DNA from: Myxococcales bacterium
GTDB lineage: Bacteria; Myxococcota; Myxococcia; Myxococcales; 40CM-4-68-19
Reading direction: 5' to 3'
Assembly: GCA_020201435.1 (NCBI GenBank)
Contig: JAIVGS010000011.1
Location: forward strand, 1-32,915
Length of the DNA stretch: 32,915 bases
Part shown: positions 1 to 7,132 of the stretch, piece by piece
Numbering within the stretch: position 1 is the stretch's first letter
Layout of the letters: every line of letters begins with the position of its first letter
Position numbers and translations under genes: made by a program
Notes under the pieces: model-generated
Told to the model about the DNA's origin: nothing
What the model saw: only the letters and a program-made list of their open reading frames with translations
Databases searched by the model: none

Positions 1-594
1 GTCGAGTGCGACGTGCGCGAGCTGTCGCAGTGCGTGGCCGCCGTCGAGCGGGTGGTCGGGCAGCTCGGGCGGCTCGACGTGCTGGTCAACAATCACGGAG
101 CGAACTTTCTCGCGCCCGCCGCGGGGATTTCGCAGAACGGGTGGCGGGCGATCACCTCCGTCGTGCTGGACGGGACGTTCCACATGAGCCGCGCGGCGTT
201 CGAGCCGTTGCGCGCGTCCGGGAGGGGACGGGTGATCTCGATCGCCGCGACCAACGCGTTCGGCGCCTCGCCGCTGATGGCGCCGAGCGGCGCGGGGAAG
301 GCGGGCGTGATCTCGCTGATGCAGTCGCTCGCGGTCGAGTGGGCGCCGTTCGGGATCACCTGCAATTCGGTTTCGCCCGGACCGGTCGACACCGAGGGCG
401 CGAACCAGCGGCTGTGGGCGGACGACGATGCGTACCAGCGGGTGGCGCGGCGAGTGCCGCTCGGCAGAAGGCTGGCGACGCCGGCCGACGTGGTCGGGCC
501 GGTGCTGTTCCTCGCCAGCGACGACGCGTCGTTCGTCACCGGGGCGGAGATCGTGGTCGACGGGGGCGAGCGACTGCGGCAAGTGGATGTCTGA
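1..594 (+). CDS. SDR-family oxidoreductase, 2,4-dienoyl-CoA reductase-like (5' partial)
   Basis: The frame is open from base 1, so the gene starts upstream and the Rossmann TGxxxGxG motif is outside the window. The visible 197 residues show the SDR landmarks: an NNHG version of the NNAG motif at residues 30-33, a catalytic-type Lys100, a PGPV loop after it, and a C-terminal DGGE. From the NNHG onward the order and spacing resemble mitochondrial 2,4-dienoyl-CoA reductase (NADPH-dependent reduction of dienoyl-CoA in unsaturated fatty acid oxidation). As in that family the K-4 position is Ser (Ser96) rather than the classical Tyr. The separate catalytic Tyr of DECR, 11 residues before this Ser, is Asn85 here. 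The fold assignment is firm; the substrate is an inference. It overlaps the next small ORF by 8 bp. Confidence 0.85.
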   Translation, partial: VECDVRELSQCVAAVERVVGQLGRLDVLVNNHGANFLAPAAGISQNGWRAITSVVLDGTFHMSRAAFEPLRASGRGRVISIAATNAFGASPLMAPSGAGKAGVISLMQSLAVEWAPFGITCNSVSPGPVDTEGANQRLWADDDAYQRVARRVPLGRRLATPADVVGPVLFLASDDASFVTGAEIVVDGGERLRQVDV

Positions 595-766
595 GCTTTT
601 CGACGACTTGCGCCGTCACTGCCAGGAAGTTGCGCTGCACGGCCTCAACCATGTTGCGACGGCCACCGAGCGGGAGCCTGTCATCGACGCTTTCCTCGCG
701 TCGGGTCCATCGGACGAGAAACTGATCGAGCACGCGGAGGAGTGCCGCGCCGGACGAGCTCAATAG
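587..766 (+). CDS. Small hypothetical protein (59 aa), translationally coupled to the SDR gene
   Basis: A 59-residue ORF starts with ATG at 587, inside the last codons of the SDR gene (8-bp overlap), and ends with TAG at 764-766. It is acidic, has no signal peptide or membrane segment, and has Cys and His residues but no clear metal-site motif. I do not recognise a family. Support comes from the overlapping start/stop arrangement, which suggests translational coupling, and from the strong hairpin that follows its stop codon. In so GC-rich a genome a chance ORF of this length is quite possible. Confidence 0.4.
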   Translation: MSELFDDLRRHCQEVALHGLNHVATATEREPVIDAFLASGPSDEKLIEHAEECRAGRAQ

Positions 767-778
767 CGCGCGAATTCC

Positions 779-815
779 GAGCCGGCGAGCGGGGCTCGAT
801 CACGCTCGCCGGCTC
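779..815 (+). terminator. Hairpin after the SDR operon, probable terminator
   Basis: A perfect 13-bp inverted repeat (779-791 with 803-815; arm GAGCCGGCGAGCG) with an 11-nt loop begins 12 bp after the small ORF's stop. No T-run follows, so simple intrinsic termination is not assured. It lies between convergent genes (the lipoprotein gene ends at 915), where such a stem could stop transcription from either side or protect the 3' end. The remaining 816-914 shows nothing recognisable. Confidence 0.55.
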
Positions 816-914
816 CTCGCGCGGACGAGCCCGGTCGGCGACGTGAGCAGCCGGCCGTCGTAGTGGTCGGCGTTCAGCCGCGTGTCGCGCCGATCGCCGC
901 GGTCCCGAAACCGG

Positions 915-1205
915 TCAGATCAAGTCCGAATCCGAGACGTACCCTTCCTTCCCGTTGTCCAGCTTCACGTGCCGGTAGCCGAAGCCGGTCTGTTCCGAAT
1001 CCGCGCACACCCGCGAGCGGTTCGCGAGCTTCGCGACCGGAGCGGACGTGCTGTCCGGGCTGGTGTAGACGATCGCCTCGCCGTTCACGGTGGCGGGCGA
1101 GCACGAGCCGGCCTGGGCGGACATCGTCCCATTTTCGGACGACGACGACGGCGTGGCGCAAGCAATAAAAGCGAGACCAAGGACTGCGGCAGCGACGAAG
1201 CGCAT
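915..1205 (-). CDS. Putative lipoprotein with bacterial SH3-like domain
   Basis: This is a 96-residue secreted protein. The N-terminus is a short lipoprotein signal (basic start, hydrophobic run, lipobox-like FIAC with the lipidated Cys at 16), followed by a Ser-rich linker. Residues about 35-96 look like an SH3b-type module: a GEAIVYTSPDST strand-turn, then a C-terminal GYRHVKL...GKEGYVSDSDL pattern typical of SH3_3 repeats that bind cell-wall or protein ligands. Two cysteines (in GSCS and RVCAD) could form a disulfide. A GGAGGA ribosome-binding site lies a few bases upstream of the ATG. It stands alone on the minus strand. The ligand cannot be inferred. Confidence 0.8.
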   Translation of the reverse strand: MRFVAAAVLGLAFIACATPSSSSENGTMSAQAGSCSPATVNGEAIVYTSPDSTSAPVAKLANRSRVCADSEQTGFGYRHVKLDNGKEGYVSDSDLI

Positions 1206-1262
1206 GTGTTCCTCCGTTGAGGTTCGCTCCCTCTACGGAGTGACCGCGCGACCTATTTCGTT

Positions 1263-1709
1263 TCAGCTCAGCGACAACTTCATGCCCAGATGCGTGCCGC
1301 GAAAACCGAGCCGCTGGTAGAAGCGGTGGGCGTCCTTGCGCGCGAGGTTCGAGGTGAGCTGCAGGACGCTGCAACCGCGGCGGCGCGACTCGCCGATCGC
1401 CCAGCGCATCATCTCCGTCCCGAGCCCGCGACCGCGATGCGCCGAATCGACCCGCACCGCTTCGACGATGGCGACCCGCGACCCGCGCCGCATCAGATGG
1501 CGCAGAAACGTCAGCATGAACGTGCCCACGACCGCTTCGTCGGCGACGGCGACATAGGTGCAGCTCACGCCGGAGTCCTGCATCTCGCGCAGCGCGTGGA
1601 GGTAACAGTCGGAATCGGGCGGCAGCTCGTCCGAAAGCGTCGCCCGGTCGGCGAGCAGCAGCCTCATCAGCGCGGGCAAGTCGCTCTCGACGGCCGGCCG
1701 GATGATCAT
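1263..1709 (-). CDS. GNAT-family N-acetyltransferase
   Basis: A 148-residue single-domain acetyltransferase that would transfer an acetyl group from acetyl-CoA to an unknown amine. The fold markers are in order: the N-terminal 'IIRPAVESDLPAL' strand-helix, a central beta strand ending in VEAVRVD, the acetyl-CoA pyrophosphate loop HRGRGLGTEMM, and a C-terminal 'AHRFYQRLGFRGT' motif seen in most GNATs. A longer frame is open upstream, but the ATG at 1709 gives the standard domain boundary and overlaps the GST stop by 4 bp (ATGA). The two genes are therefore probably co-translated. The substrate is unknown. Confidence 0.9.
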   Translation of the reverse strand: MIIRPAVESDLPALMRLLLADRATLSDELPPDSDCYLHALREMQDSGVSCTYVAVADEAVVGTFMLTFLRHLMRRGSRVAIVEAVRVDSAHRGRGLGTEMMRWAIGESRRRGCSVLQLTSNLARKDAHRFYQRLGFRGTHLGMKLSLS

Positions 1710-2296
1710 TCGAGCTCGATGAACCCAGGCTGCGCCCGGATGCGCGCCAGCCACGCCGACACCGACGGATACGCGGCGAGATCGTGCCCGGCGTCCGGCG
1801 CGAGCTGCGTGTAGGCACAGAGCGCGATGTCGGCGACCGAGTACGAACCGGCCAGCCACTCCCGTGACGCGAGATGGCGCTCGAGCACTTTCAGCGCGGA
1901 AACGGCGCGCGGCCGGAAATACGAATCGAGCCGCTCGGCCTCGGCCGGCTGCGCCTTCCGGAAGATCCGCGGCAGCCCGATGTTCAGCTCGAGCTGGTTC
2001 TGCTCGAAGAACATCCATTCGTGCACGTGCGCGAGCGAGCGCGGATCGGCGGGCAACAAAAAAGATCCTCGCGACAGATGCAGCAGGATCGCATTCGACT
2101 CGGACAAGGAAAAATCATCATCTTCGGTGATGAACGGCACCCGCCCGAACGGATTGCGCGCGCGAAACCCGGGGGTGCGCGCCTCGCCCTTGAACAGATC
2201 CAGCTTCACGACCTGGTGCGGGATCTCGAGCTGCCGCAGGAGCAATCGCACCTTCCAGGTGTTCCCCGAGTAGGGCGCGTCGTAGAAAACGAGCAT
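1706..2296 (-). CDS. Glutathione S-transferase family protein
   Basis: A 196-residue protein with the canonical two-domain GST layout. The N-terminal thioredoxin-like domain (about 1-78) contains 'YSGNTWKVRLLL', the cis-Pro motif GRVPFI (about residue 51-56) and the glutathione gamma-Glu binding SESNAI motif. The C-terminal all-helical domain contains the conserved 'WLAGSYSVADIALCAYT' N-capping/hydrophobic staple region. The length is normal for bacterial GSTs. The first gene of a GST-GNAT pair, it is divergent from rnhB with only 38 bp between start codons, so promoters of the two genes must be compact or overlap. Substrate (detoxification or a specific catabolic step) is not determinable. 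Confidence 0.92.
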   Translation of the reverse strand: MLVFYDAPYSGNTWKVRLLLRQLEIPHQVVKLDLFKGEARTPGFRARNPFGRVPFITEDDDFSLSESNAILLHLSRGSFLLPADPRSLAHVHEWMFFEQNQLELNIGLPRIFRKAQPAEAERLDSYFRPRAVSALKVLERHLASREWLAGSYSVADIALCAYTQLAPDAGHDLAAYPSVSAWLARIRAQPGFIELE

Positions 2297-2334
2297 GTTG
2301 CGCGCAGACTACCGCCCGTCCTAGGCTGCCGTCG

Positions 2335-3159
2335 ATGCGCGCCGAGGATCTTCGCAGGACGCCCGTGCCCGAGCTGCACCGGCTGTTCTGCGAGGAGGAC
2401 CGCGACCTGCCGAGCGGCGGCCTGACCGCGCTCAAGCAGGATCCGCGCGCCGGCGCGCGGGCGATCGCCGAGCGGATCGAAAAGCGCAACCACGAGGCGC
2501 AGGCGGAAGGCCGGCGGCTCACCCGGCTGTCGGCATTCGAGCTTCCGCTGTGGGATCAGGGCATCCTCCACGTCGGAGGCGTCGACGAAGTCGGGATGGC
2601 CCCGCTCGCGGGTCCGGTCATCGCGGCGGCCGTCATCCTCAGACCCGGAACGCGCATCAAGGGCGTCAACGACTCGAAGCAGCTCACTCCCGAAGAGCGC
2701 GACGCGCTCGAACCCGAGATCCGGGAGAACTGCATCGCGGTCGGCATCGGCCGCGCCGAAGTGCACGAGATCGACACCATCAACATCTATCGCGCCGGCT
2801 TGCTCGCGCTCCGCCGCGCCGTCGAGGCGCTGGCGCCCCAGCCGCAGCACCTGCTCGTCGACGCGCGCAGGCTCGACGGCCTCCCGATGCCGCAGCAGGC
2901 GATCATCAAGGGCGATGCGAAGAGCATCACCATCGGCGCCGCCTCGATCGTCGCCAAGGTCCACCGCGACCGGCTGATGGCGCAGCTGGACTTGCAATAT
3001 CCGGGATACGGGTTCGCCTCGCACAAGGGTTATCCCACCGCGGAGCACCTGGGCGCACTCGAGCGCCTAGGCGCATGCGAGCTCCATCGGCGAAGCTTCA
3101 CGCCGGTGGCGAAAGCGCTGGGTCTCATTCCCGAGCAGCAGGAGCTGTTCGCAAAATGA
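2335..3159 (+). CDS. rnhB: Ribonuclease HII
   Basis: The enzyme would remove ribonucleotides and RNA from RNA-DNA hybrids. The RNase HII core spans about 78-265 of 274 residues. The four catalytic acidic residues are present: Asp84 and Glu85 (GVDEVG), Asp176 (LLVDA) and Asp212 (HRDRL). The DSKQL motif (113-117) and the YGFASHKGYPT motif are also present. Two oddities stand out. The glycine-arginine-glycine motif that follows the first two catalytic residues in most RNase HII is Gly87-Met88-Ala89 here, and there is a charged N-terminal extension of about 75 residues not found in the E. coli enzyme. The ATG at 2335 is taken as start, but a later start would shorten that extension. The membrane protein gene follows 10 bp downstream. 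Confidence 0.95.
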   Translation: MRAEDLRRTPVPELHRLFCEEDRDLPSGGLTALKQDPRAGARAIAERIEKRNHEAQAEGRRLTRLSAFELPLWDQGILHVGGVDEVGMAPLAGPVIAAAVILRPGTRIKGVNDSKQLTPEERDALEPEIRENCIAVGIGRAEVHEIDTINIYRAGLLALRRAVEALAPQPQHLLVDARRLDGLPMPQQAIIKGDAKSITIGAASIVAKVHRDRLMAQLDLQYPGYGFASHKGYPTAEHLGALERLGACELHRRSFTPVAKALGLIPEQQELFAK

Positions 3160-3169
3160 GGGGGCTTCG

Positions 3170-3982
3170 ATGGAACTGTTGCTGGCGCCGGAGGGCGAGG
3201 TCGTCGCCGAGCATCCGGCGACGCTGACCTATCGCGTCTTTTCCGTTCTCTTTCTCGTGCTGCCGGGCGCCGCGCTGCTCGCGCTCTCGACGCAGCTCGG
3301 GCCGAACGACGCCGACGCGCGCATTCCGATGATCGTCTTCGGCATCCTCCCGCTCGCGCTCGGCGTGCTGGCGATCCTCCAGCAGAACAAGAGCAAGGTC
3401 GTGCTGCGCGCCGACGGCGTCGAGCGCTGGGGCCTGCGCGGCAAGCTCTGGGCGCTGCGCTTCGCGGAGATGCCGCAGCTCCACTATCGGGTCATGAAAG
3501 TGCGCCTCGGCGGATTGCTCGGCCTGGTCCTCCCGGCGCTGGGGACCAACTACCACCTCGGCTTCACCGAGCCGAGCGGCAAGAAGCGGACGATCCCGGC
3601 GAACCTCAAGTCGATGGAGATCCTCGCCGAGCGCGTGGTCGAGCAGCACACGACCTCGCACTTCGCCGCCGCCCGCAAGCAGATCGACGCGGGCGAGGAG
3701 GTGCGCTTCGGCAAGTCGGTCGCCGTCGACCGCGAGAAGCTCTCGGTCAAGAAGCTGTTCGGCGGGATGAAGTCGTGCCCGCTCGCCGAGATCGAGAAGT
3801 TCGTGGTGCAGAACGGCGCGCTGCGTGTGCGGCAGCGCGGCAAGCTGATGAACTTCGCCAGCATCTACACCGCGCAGATTCCGAACGTGTTCCTGTTGCT
3901 GAAGTTGCTCGACTCGCTCCTCGCGCAGAAAACGGCTCTCGGCGAGGACCGCGACTTCGCCGGCCAGGCGTACGTTGGCTGA
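3170..3982 (+). CDS. Membrane protein of unknown function with a soluble C-terminal domain
   Basis: A 270-residue protein. Two hydrophobic segments lie near the N-terminus (about 21-42 and 51-69) with a short acidic loop between them. A third weaker apolar stretch is at about 112-126. The rest is a soluble beta-rich region with 'SKVVLRADGVERWGLRGKLWALRF', a pattern like PH-type or DUF6585-like membrane-anchored domains. A second similar 'GMKSCPLAEIEKFVVQNGALRVRQ' segment follows. I do not recognise a definite family and infer no activity. The ATG at 3170 is preceded by a G-rich ribosome-binding region overlapping the rnhB stop. Its end overlaps yhbY by 8 bp, so rnhB, this gene and yhbY are probably one transcript. 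Confidence 0.7.
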   Translation: MELLLAPEGEVVAEHPATLTYRVFSVLFLVLPGAALLALSTQLGPNDADARIPMIVFGILPLALGVLAILQQNKSKVVLRADGVERWGLRGKLWALRFAEMPQLHYRVMKVRLGGLLGLVLPALGTNYHLGFTEPSGKKRTIPANLKSMEILAERVVEQHTTSHFAAARKQIDAGEEVRFGKSVAVDREKLSVKKLFGGMKSCPLAEIEKFVVQNGALRVRQRGKLMNFASIYTAQIPNVFLLLKLLDSLLAQKTALGEDRDFAGQAYVG

Positions 3983-4280
3983 AGAGCTCTCCGGGAAGCA
4001 GCGCCGCCACCTGCGGGCGCTGGGACATCATCTCGACCCGGTGCTGCAGATCGGCCACGAGGGCGTGAGCGACGCGGTCGTCGAGCAGGCGAACGCGCAG
4101 CTCGAGGCGCACGAGCTGATCAAGGTGAGAGTGAGCGAGAACGCGCCGGACGATCGGCGCTCGTCGGCGGCGGCGCTCGCCGAGCGGTGCAACGCGCACC
4201 TCGCGCAGGTCCTCGGACGGACCGCGCTGCTGTATCGCCGGCGGCAGGAGCAGCCGGAGATCGTGCTGCCGAAGCGATGA
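3975..4280 (+). CDS. yhbY: YhbY-family (CRM domain) RNA-binding protein
   Basis: A 101-residue single CRM-domain protein, the normal size for this family, which binds pre-50S ribosomal particles. The hallmarks are visible: 'LSGKQRRHLRALGHHLDPVLQIGHEGVSDAV' at the N-terminus (family consensus L-xx-Q-xx-LR-xx-AH-L-xP-xx-G-x-GL), 'HELIKVRV' in the middle and 'GRTALLYRR' near the end. The start is TTG at 3975, overlapping the upstream membrane protein gene by 8 bp. No closer ATG preserves the first helix. It is followed by a palindrome cluster and then a convergent gene. Confidence 0.9.
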   Translation: MAEELSGKQRRHLRALGHHLDPVLQIGHEGVSDAVVEQANAQLEAHELIKVRVSENAPDDRRSSAAALAERCNAHLAQVLGRTALLYRRRQEQPEIVLPKR

Positions 4281-4353
4281 TCGCGCTGCGTGCCGGAGAT
4301 GCGCTGGCGGAGAGCCACCCCGCAATCCTGGTTTTGTGATCAGCTCCATCAGA

Positions 4354-4454
4354 AGACCCGGGCTGAAGCCCGGGTCTAGCAAAGAACAAGCCCCCTGAAG
4401 GGGGCTGAATCACCAATGCACATTCCCGGTGTGGAAGCCCCCTTCAGTGGGCTT
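4354..4454. repeat. Cluster of three palindromes, likely bidirectional terminator / REP-like
   Basis: Three hairpins lie in the gap between convergent genes. The first is 4354-4364 with 4367-4377, an 11-bp perfect stem (AGACCCGGGCT). The second is 4389-4396 with 4399-4406, an 8-bp perfect stem. The third is 4435-4440 with 4449-4454, a 6-bp stem. Hairpins one and two share the core GCYC..CTGAAG..GGGC. The third has the inverted core CTTCAG, and its 18-bp body differs from the second mainly in the centre. This looks like a mobile-type palindromic repeat family rather than one simple terminator, although it probably also ends both transcripts. Bases 4281-4353 show nothing else. Confidence 0.65.
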
Positions 4455-4459
4455 GAACG

Positions 4460-6505
4460 TCACGCCTTCGACCCCATCAGCCGCAGCTCCCGCTGCGCCT
4501 CGACGTGCTTGGGCTCCAGCTCCAGCACCTTCTGGTAGCACTTCTTCGCCAGCTTCAGGTCGCCCACGACTTTCGACATGTGGCCGAGGAAGAGGTGCGC
4601 CGGCAGGCACCGGTCGACCATCTTGATCGCCTTCCGGCAATCTCCGGCGGTCTCCTCGTAGATGGCCTTCCGATCCTGCGCGAGCAAGAACCGGGCGTAG
4701 CCGCGCCACGCGTAGAACTCCGCCTCCTGGTCGTTCATCGAGATGGCTTTCTCGATCAGGTCGAGCCCCTCCTGGTACTTGCGCGCCTTGATCATGATCT
4801 CGGCGCGCTGGAAGTTCTCCTCGGCGGCGAAGATCCGCGCGACGTCGAAGCTGTTCTTCTTACCCTCCAGCTCCTCCTCGTACTCCTTGCGCCGCTTGTC
4901 GTCGCCGATCACCTGGGCGGCCTCGTTGATCCGCGCGAAGAGGCGTTCCTTCAACGCCTTGAGCTCGCCCTGCGCCGGATCGGCGACGGTGTCCGGATGC
5001 AGCTCCTTCGCCAGCACGAAGAAGTTCCGCTTGGCCTCCGCCGAGGTGGCGGTCTTGCGGTCCATGCCGATCGCCTCGAAGTGATCGGCCGCGGTCAGCT
5101 TCTCGAGCAGCGCCGAGAGGCGCTCGAGCTGCGCCGCCTGAGTCTCGCCGGCCGGCCCCTGCGCGAACGTCGGCGCCGGGCGCATCGGCGGCGCCGGCGA
5201 AGGTTTTGGAGCCGCCTGCATCACCGGAGGCGCCGACTTCATCACCGGCGGCGGCGCGGCACGCTTCGCCGGCGGCGCGGTCCGTCCGACCTCCCGCGCC
5301 GTCTTCGGCAGCTCGCGCTTCTTCGCCGCCGCGGGCGCCTCGGACCGCTCGGCGTTCGGCGGCAGCGGCTCCCCAGCTTTCGAAGGCGGCGCGTCCTTGA
5401 CCGGCTCCATCTCCGGGTCGGTCCTGGCTTCTTCCGTCTCGGCGAACGAGAGATGACCGAGCTCGGTCAACAGGTACAGAAGGCGAACGGTGACGCCGGT
5501 ATCCTGCGACTTGAGCAGCTCCTCGCCGGTGCGGGTTCCGTCGAGCGAGGCGTAGAGCCGCGCCTCCTGGGCGTTGAGGGCGAGCTCGTCGACCTTGCCG
5601 ATGCCCATGCCCCCCGACCGGACCACCGGCCGCAAGAGCCGCTTCCCGAGCCGCGCGCGCAGAAGCGGGACCTCGAGCCGGCGCACCGACTCGACCAGCA
5701 GCGTCCACTTGGCGCCGAGCGGAAACGCGCCGGGCGGCGACGGCGCATCCTTTTGGAAGCTGAAAGTTCCGCGCCACGCGAGGAGCGCGCGGTCGAGGAG
5801 GAAGCTCGCGTAGTCGCCGAGCAGCTTGTGCGCGTCGGCGGGCGGGATCAGCTGCATCTGGAACATCACCGAGACGAGGTCCTGCCCGTTCTTGCTCGCC
5901 TGCTCCTCCGCCGCGATCGCCTTGTCGGCGGTGACGATGCCGCGCTGCTGGAGGAAGCGCACCAGCGACTGATCGGGATCGTCGGTGCCCAGGTACTCCG
6001 GCGTCCCGCGCCGGAAGCTGATGGTCAACATCCGGCCCTTCTCGAGCTCGAGCGCCAGCCGGCCGGTGGCGTTGGTCAGCGCGGCGAGCGCATAGAGCCG
6101 AACCGGTGACATTTCGGCCAGGCTGCCGCTCTCCGGCAGCTCCAGCGGCTTTTCGGCGACCGGCGGCGGCGGCGGCGGCGCCTTCGGCTTGGGGGCCGGC
6201 GGGGGCTCGTCTTTCGCCTCGGCCGCGGCGATCGGCGTCTCCTTGATGCCGAATGCCTCGGCGATCGCCTTGGAAATCCGCGGCGGCTGCGACGACGGCG
6301 GCGGCGCCTTCTTTTCCACCTTGCGCGGCGGCGTGAGCAGGTCCTTCAGCTCGGGAAACTCGCTGCCCGGCCGCCAGTTCTGGCCGTCGAGCGAGGCTTC
6401 GCACATCTCGGTCAGCTGGCCCTTCAGCCGGTCCAGCGCGGCGAGCGTATAGGGCCCCCAGGTCCGCCCCTGCTCGGTCCGCACCCAATAATTCCGATCC
6501 GCCAC
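4460..6505 (-). CDS. GYF-like / DUF4388 / J-domain / TPR mosaic protein
   Basis: This 681-residue soluble protein is built of several modules. Residues 6-58 resemble a GYF_2-type domain (W-GPYT-...-G at the start, W-RPGSEFPEL at the end). A Pro/Ala-rich linker with runs of Pro follows to about 122. Residues about 125-360 match the DUF4388 (PATAN-like) pattern known from myxobacterial regulators. A second Pro/Lys-rich linker runs to about 460. A J domain spans about 474-546 with an intact His503-Pro504-Asp505 motif, so it could stimulate a DnaK partner. TPR-like helices fill about 560-681. Zinc-finger and G/F regions of classical DnaJ are absent. The start is GTG at 6505; no good ribosome-binding site is seen. 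It is divergent from the metallopeptidase-like gene with a gap of 23 bp. Cellular role is unknown. Confidence 0.85.
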   Translation of the reverse strand: MADRNYWVRTEQGRTWGPYTLAALDRLKGQLTEMCEASLDGQNWRPGSEFPELKDLLTPPRKVEKKAPPPSSQPPRISKAIAEAFGIKETPIAAAEAKDEPPPAPKPKAPPPPPPVAEKPLELPESGSLAEMSPVRLYALAALTNATGRLALELEKGRMLTISFRRGTPEYLGTDDPDQSLVRFLQQRGIVTADKAIAAEEQASKNGQDLVSVMFQMQLIPPADAHKLLGDYASFLLDRALLAWRGTFSFQKDAPSPPGAFPLGAKWTLLVESVRRLEVPLLRARLGKRLLRPVVRSGGMGIGKVDELALNAQEARLYASLDGTRTGEELLKSQDTGVTVRLLYLLTELGHLSFAETEEARTDPEMEPVKDAPPSKAGEPLPPNAERSEAPAAAKKRELPKTAREVGRTAPPAKRAAPPPVMKSAPPVMQAAPKPSPAPPMRPAPTFAQGPAGETQAAQLERLSALLEKLTAADHFEAIGMDRKTATSAEAKRNFFVLAKELHPDTVADPAQGELKALKERLFARINEAAQVIGDDKRRKEYEEELEGKKNSFDVARIFAAEENFQRAEIMIKARKYQEGLDLIEKAISMNDQEAEFYAWRGYARFLLAQDRKAIYEETAGDCRKAIKMVDRCLPAHLFLGHMSKVVGDLKLAKKCYQKVLELEPKHVEAQRELRLMGSKA

Positions 6506-6528
6506 GCCCGTGAGAATATCATGGCGAC

Positions 6529-7101
6529 GTGCGCTCCACCGTCCGTGCGCGGCGACCGCCGAGGCCGAATGCGACGCTCCTCTGCCGCCGCATCGTCGCC
6601 GACATGGCGCGGAAGCTGCCCGAGTTGTCGCACGTGAAGGCGGCGCGGATCCTCTTCGTGGCGGGAGAGGCCCGCCGCGGATCGAGGGCGACGATCCGGC
6701 CGCTGGCCGGCGCGCGCATCTCGCTCAAGGGCAGGCGGGCGCTCTACTGCGTGACGCTGCGGCCCAAGTTCTTCCGCGCCTCGACCCCCGAGCAGCGCGT
6801 CGAGACGCTGCTCCACGAGCTGCTGCACATCTCGGCGGGGTTCGATGGGCGGCTGCACCTGGGGCGGCGGCACGCGACCCTGTCGAAGGCGAAGTTCGAG
6901 GCGCTCCTCCGGCCGCTGGTGCGGCGCTATCTCACCTCCGCCGACACCTCGCTCCTGTCCGGCCTTGCCCACGACGGCGAGATGGTCGCCCGGCAATGGC
7001 TCGAGCGCCCCACCGGCCGCAACTCGCGGCAGGCGTACAACGAAAAACACCTTTTCATCGGGCCCGTGCAGATGATCACGCGTCGGCAACTGCATTCTTG
7101 A
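6529..7101 (+). CDS. Putative zinc metallopeptidase of the phage-metallopeptidase type
   Basis: A 190-residue protein with an HExxH zinc motif, HELLH at residues 96-100, placed in 'TLLHELLHISAGFDGRLHLGRRH'. A third ligand could be His110 or His115. The N-terminal half ('VKAARILFVAGEARRGSRATIRPLAG', 'YCVTLRPKFFRAS') and the distance to HExxH resemble the putative phage metallopeptidase family found in phages and many bacterial chromosomes. No signal peptide or membrane segment is visible, so it should act in the cytoplasm. The start is GTG at 6529. No phage genes are nearby. The substrate is unknown and activity is inferred from the motif only. Confidence 0.75.
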   Translation: MRSTVRARRPPRPNATLLCRRIVADMARKLPELSHVKAARILFVAGEARRGSRATIRPLAGARISLKGRRALYCVTLRPKFFRASTPEQRVETLLHELLHISAGFDGRLHLGRRHATLSKAKFEALLRPLVRRYLTSADTSLLSGLAHDGEMVARQWLERPTGRNSRQAYNEKHLFIGPVQMITRRQLHS

Positions 7102-7132
7102 AAAGCGCGCCCGTACCTGCGAGGTAATTGCC

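Noticed and set aside
4505-6109. A 534-codon plus-strand frame opposite the J-domain mosaic gene
   Set aside because: The translation is low-complexity Leu/Arg/Glu, and the opposite strand carries recognisable domains throughout.
6529-7101. Prophage remnant suggested by the phage-type metallopeptidase
   Set aside because: Neighbours are chromosomal genes, with no integrase, attachment site or structural phage gene; the family is also common in chromosomes.
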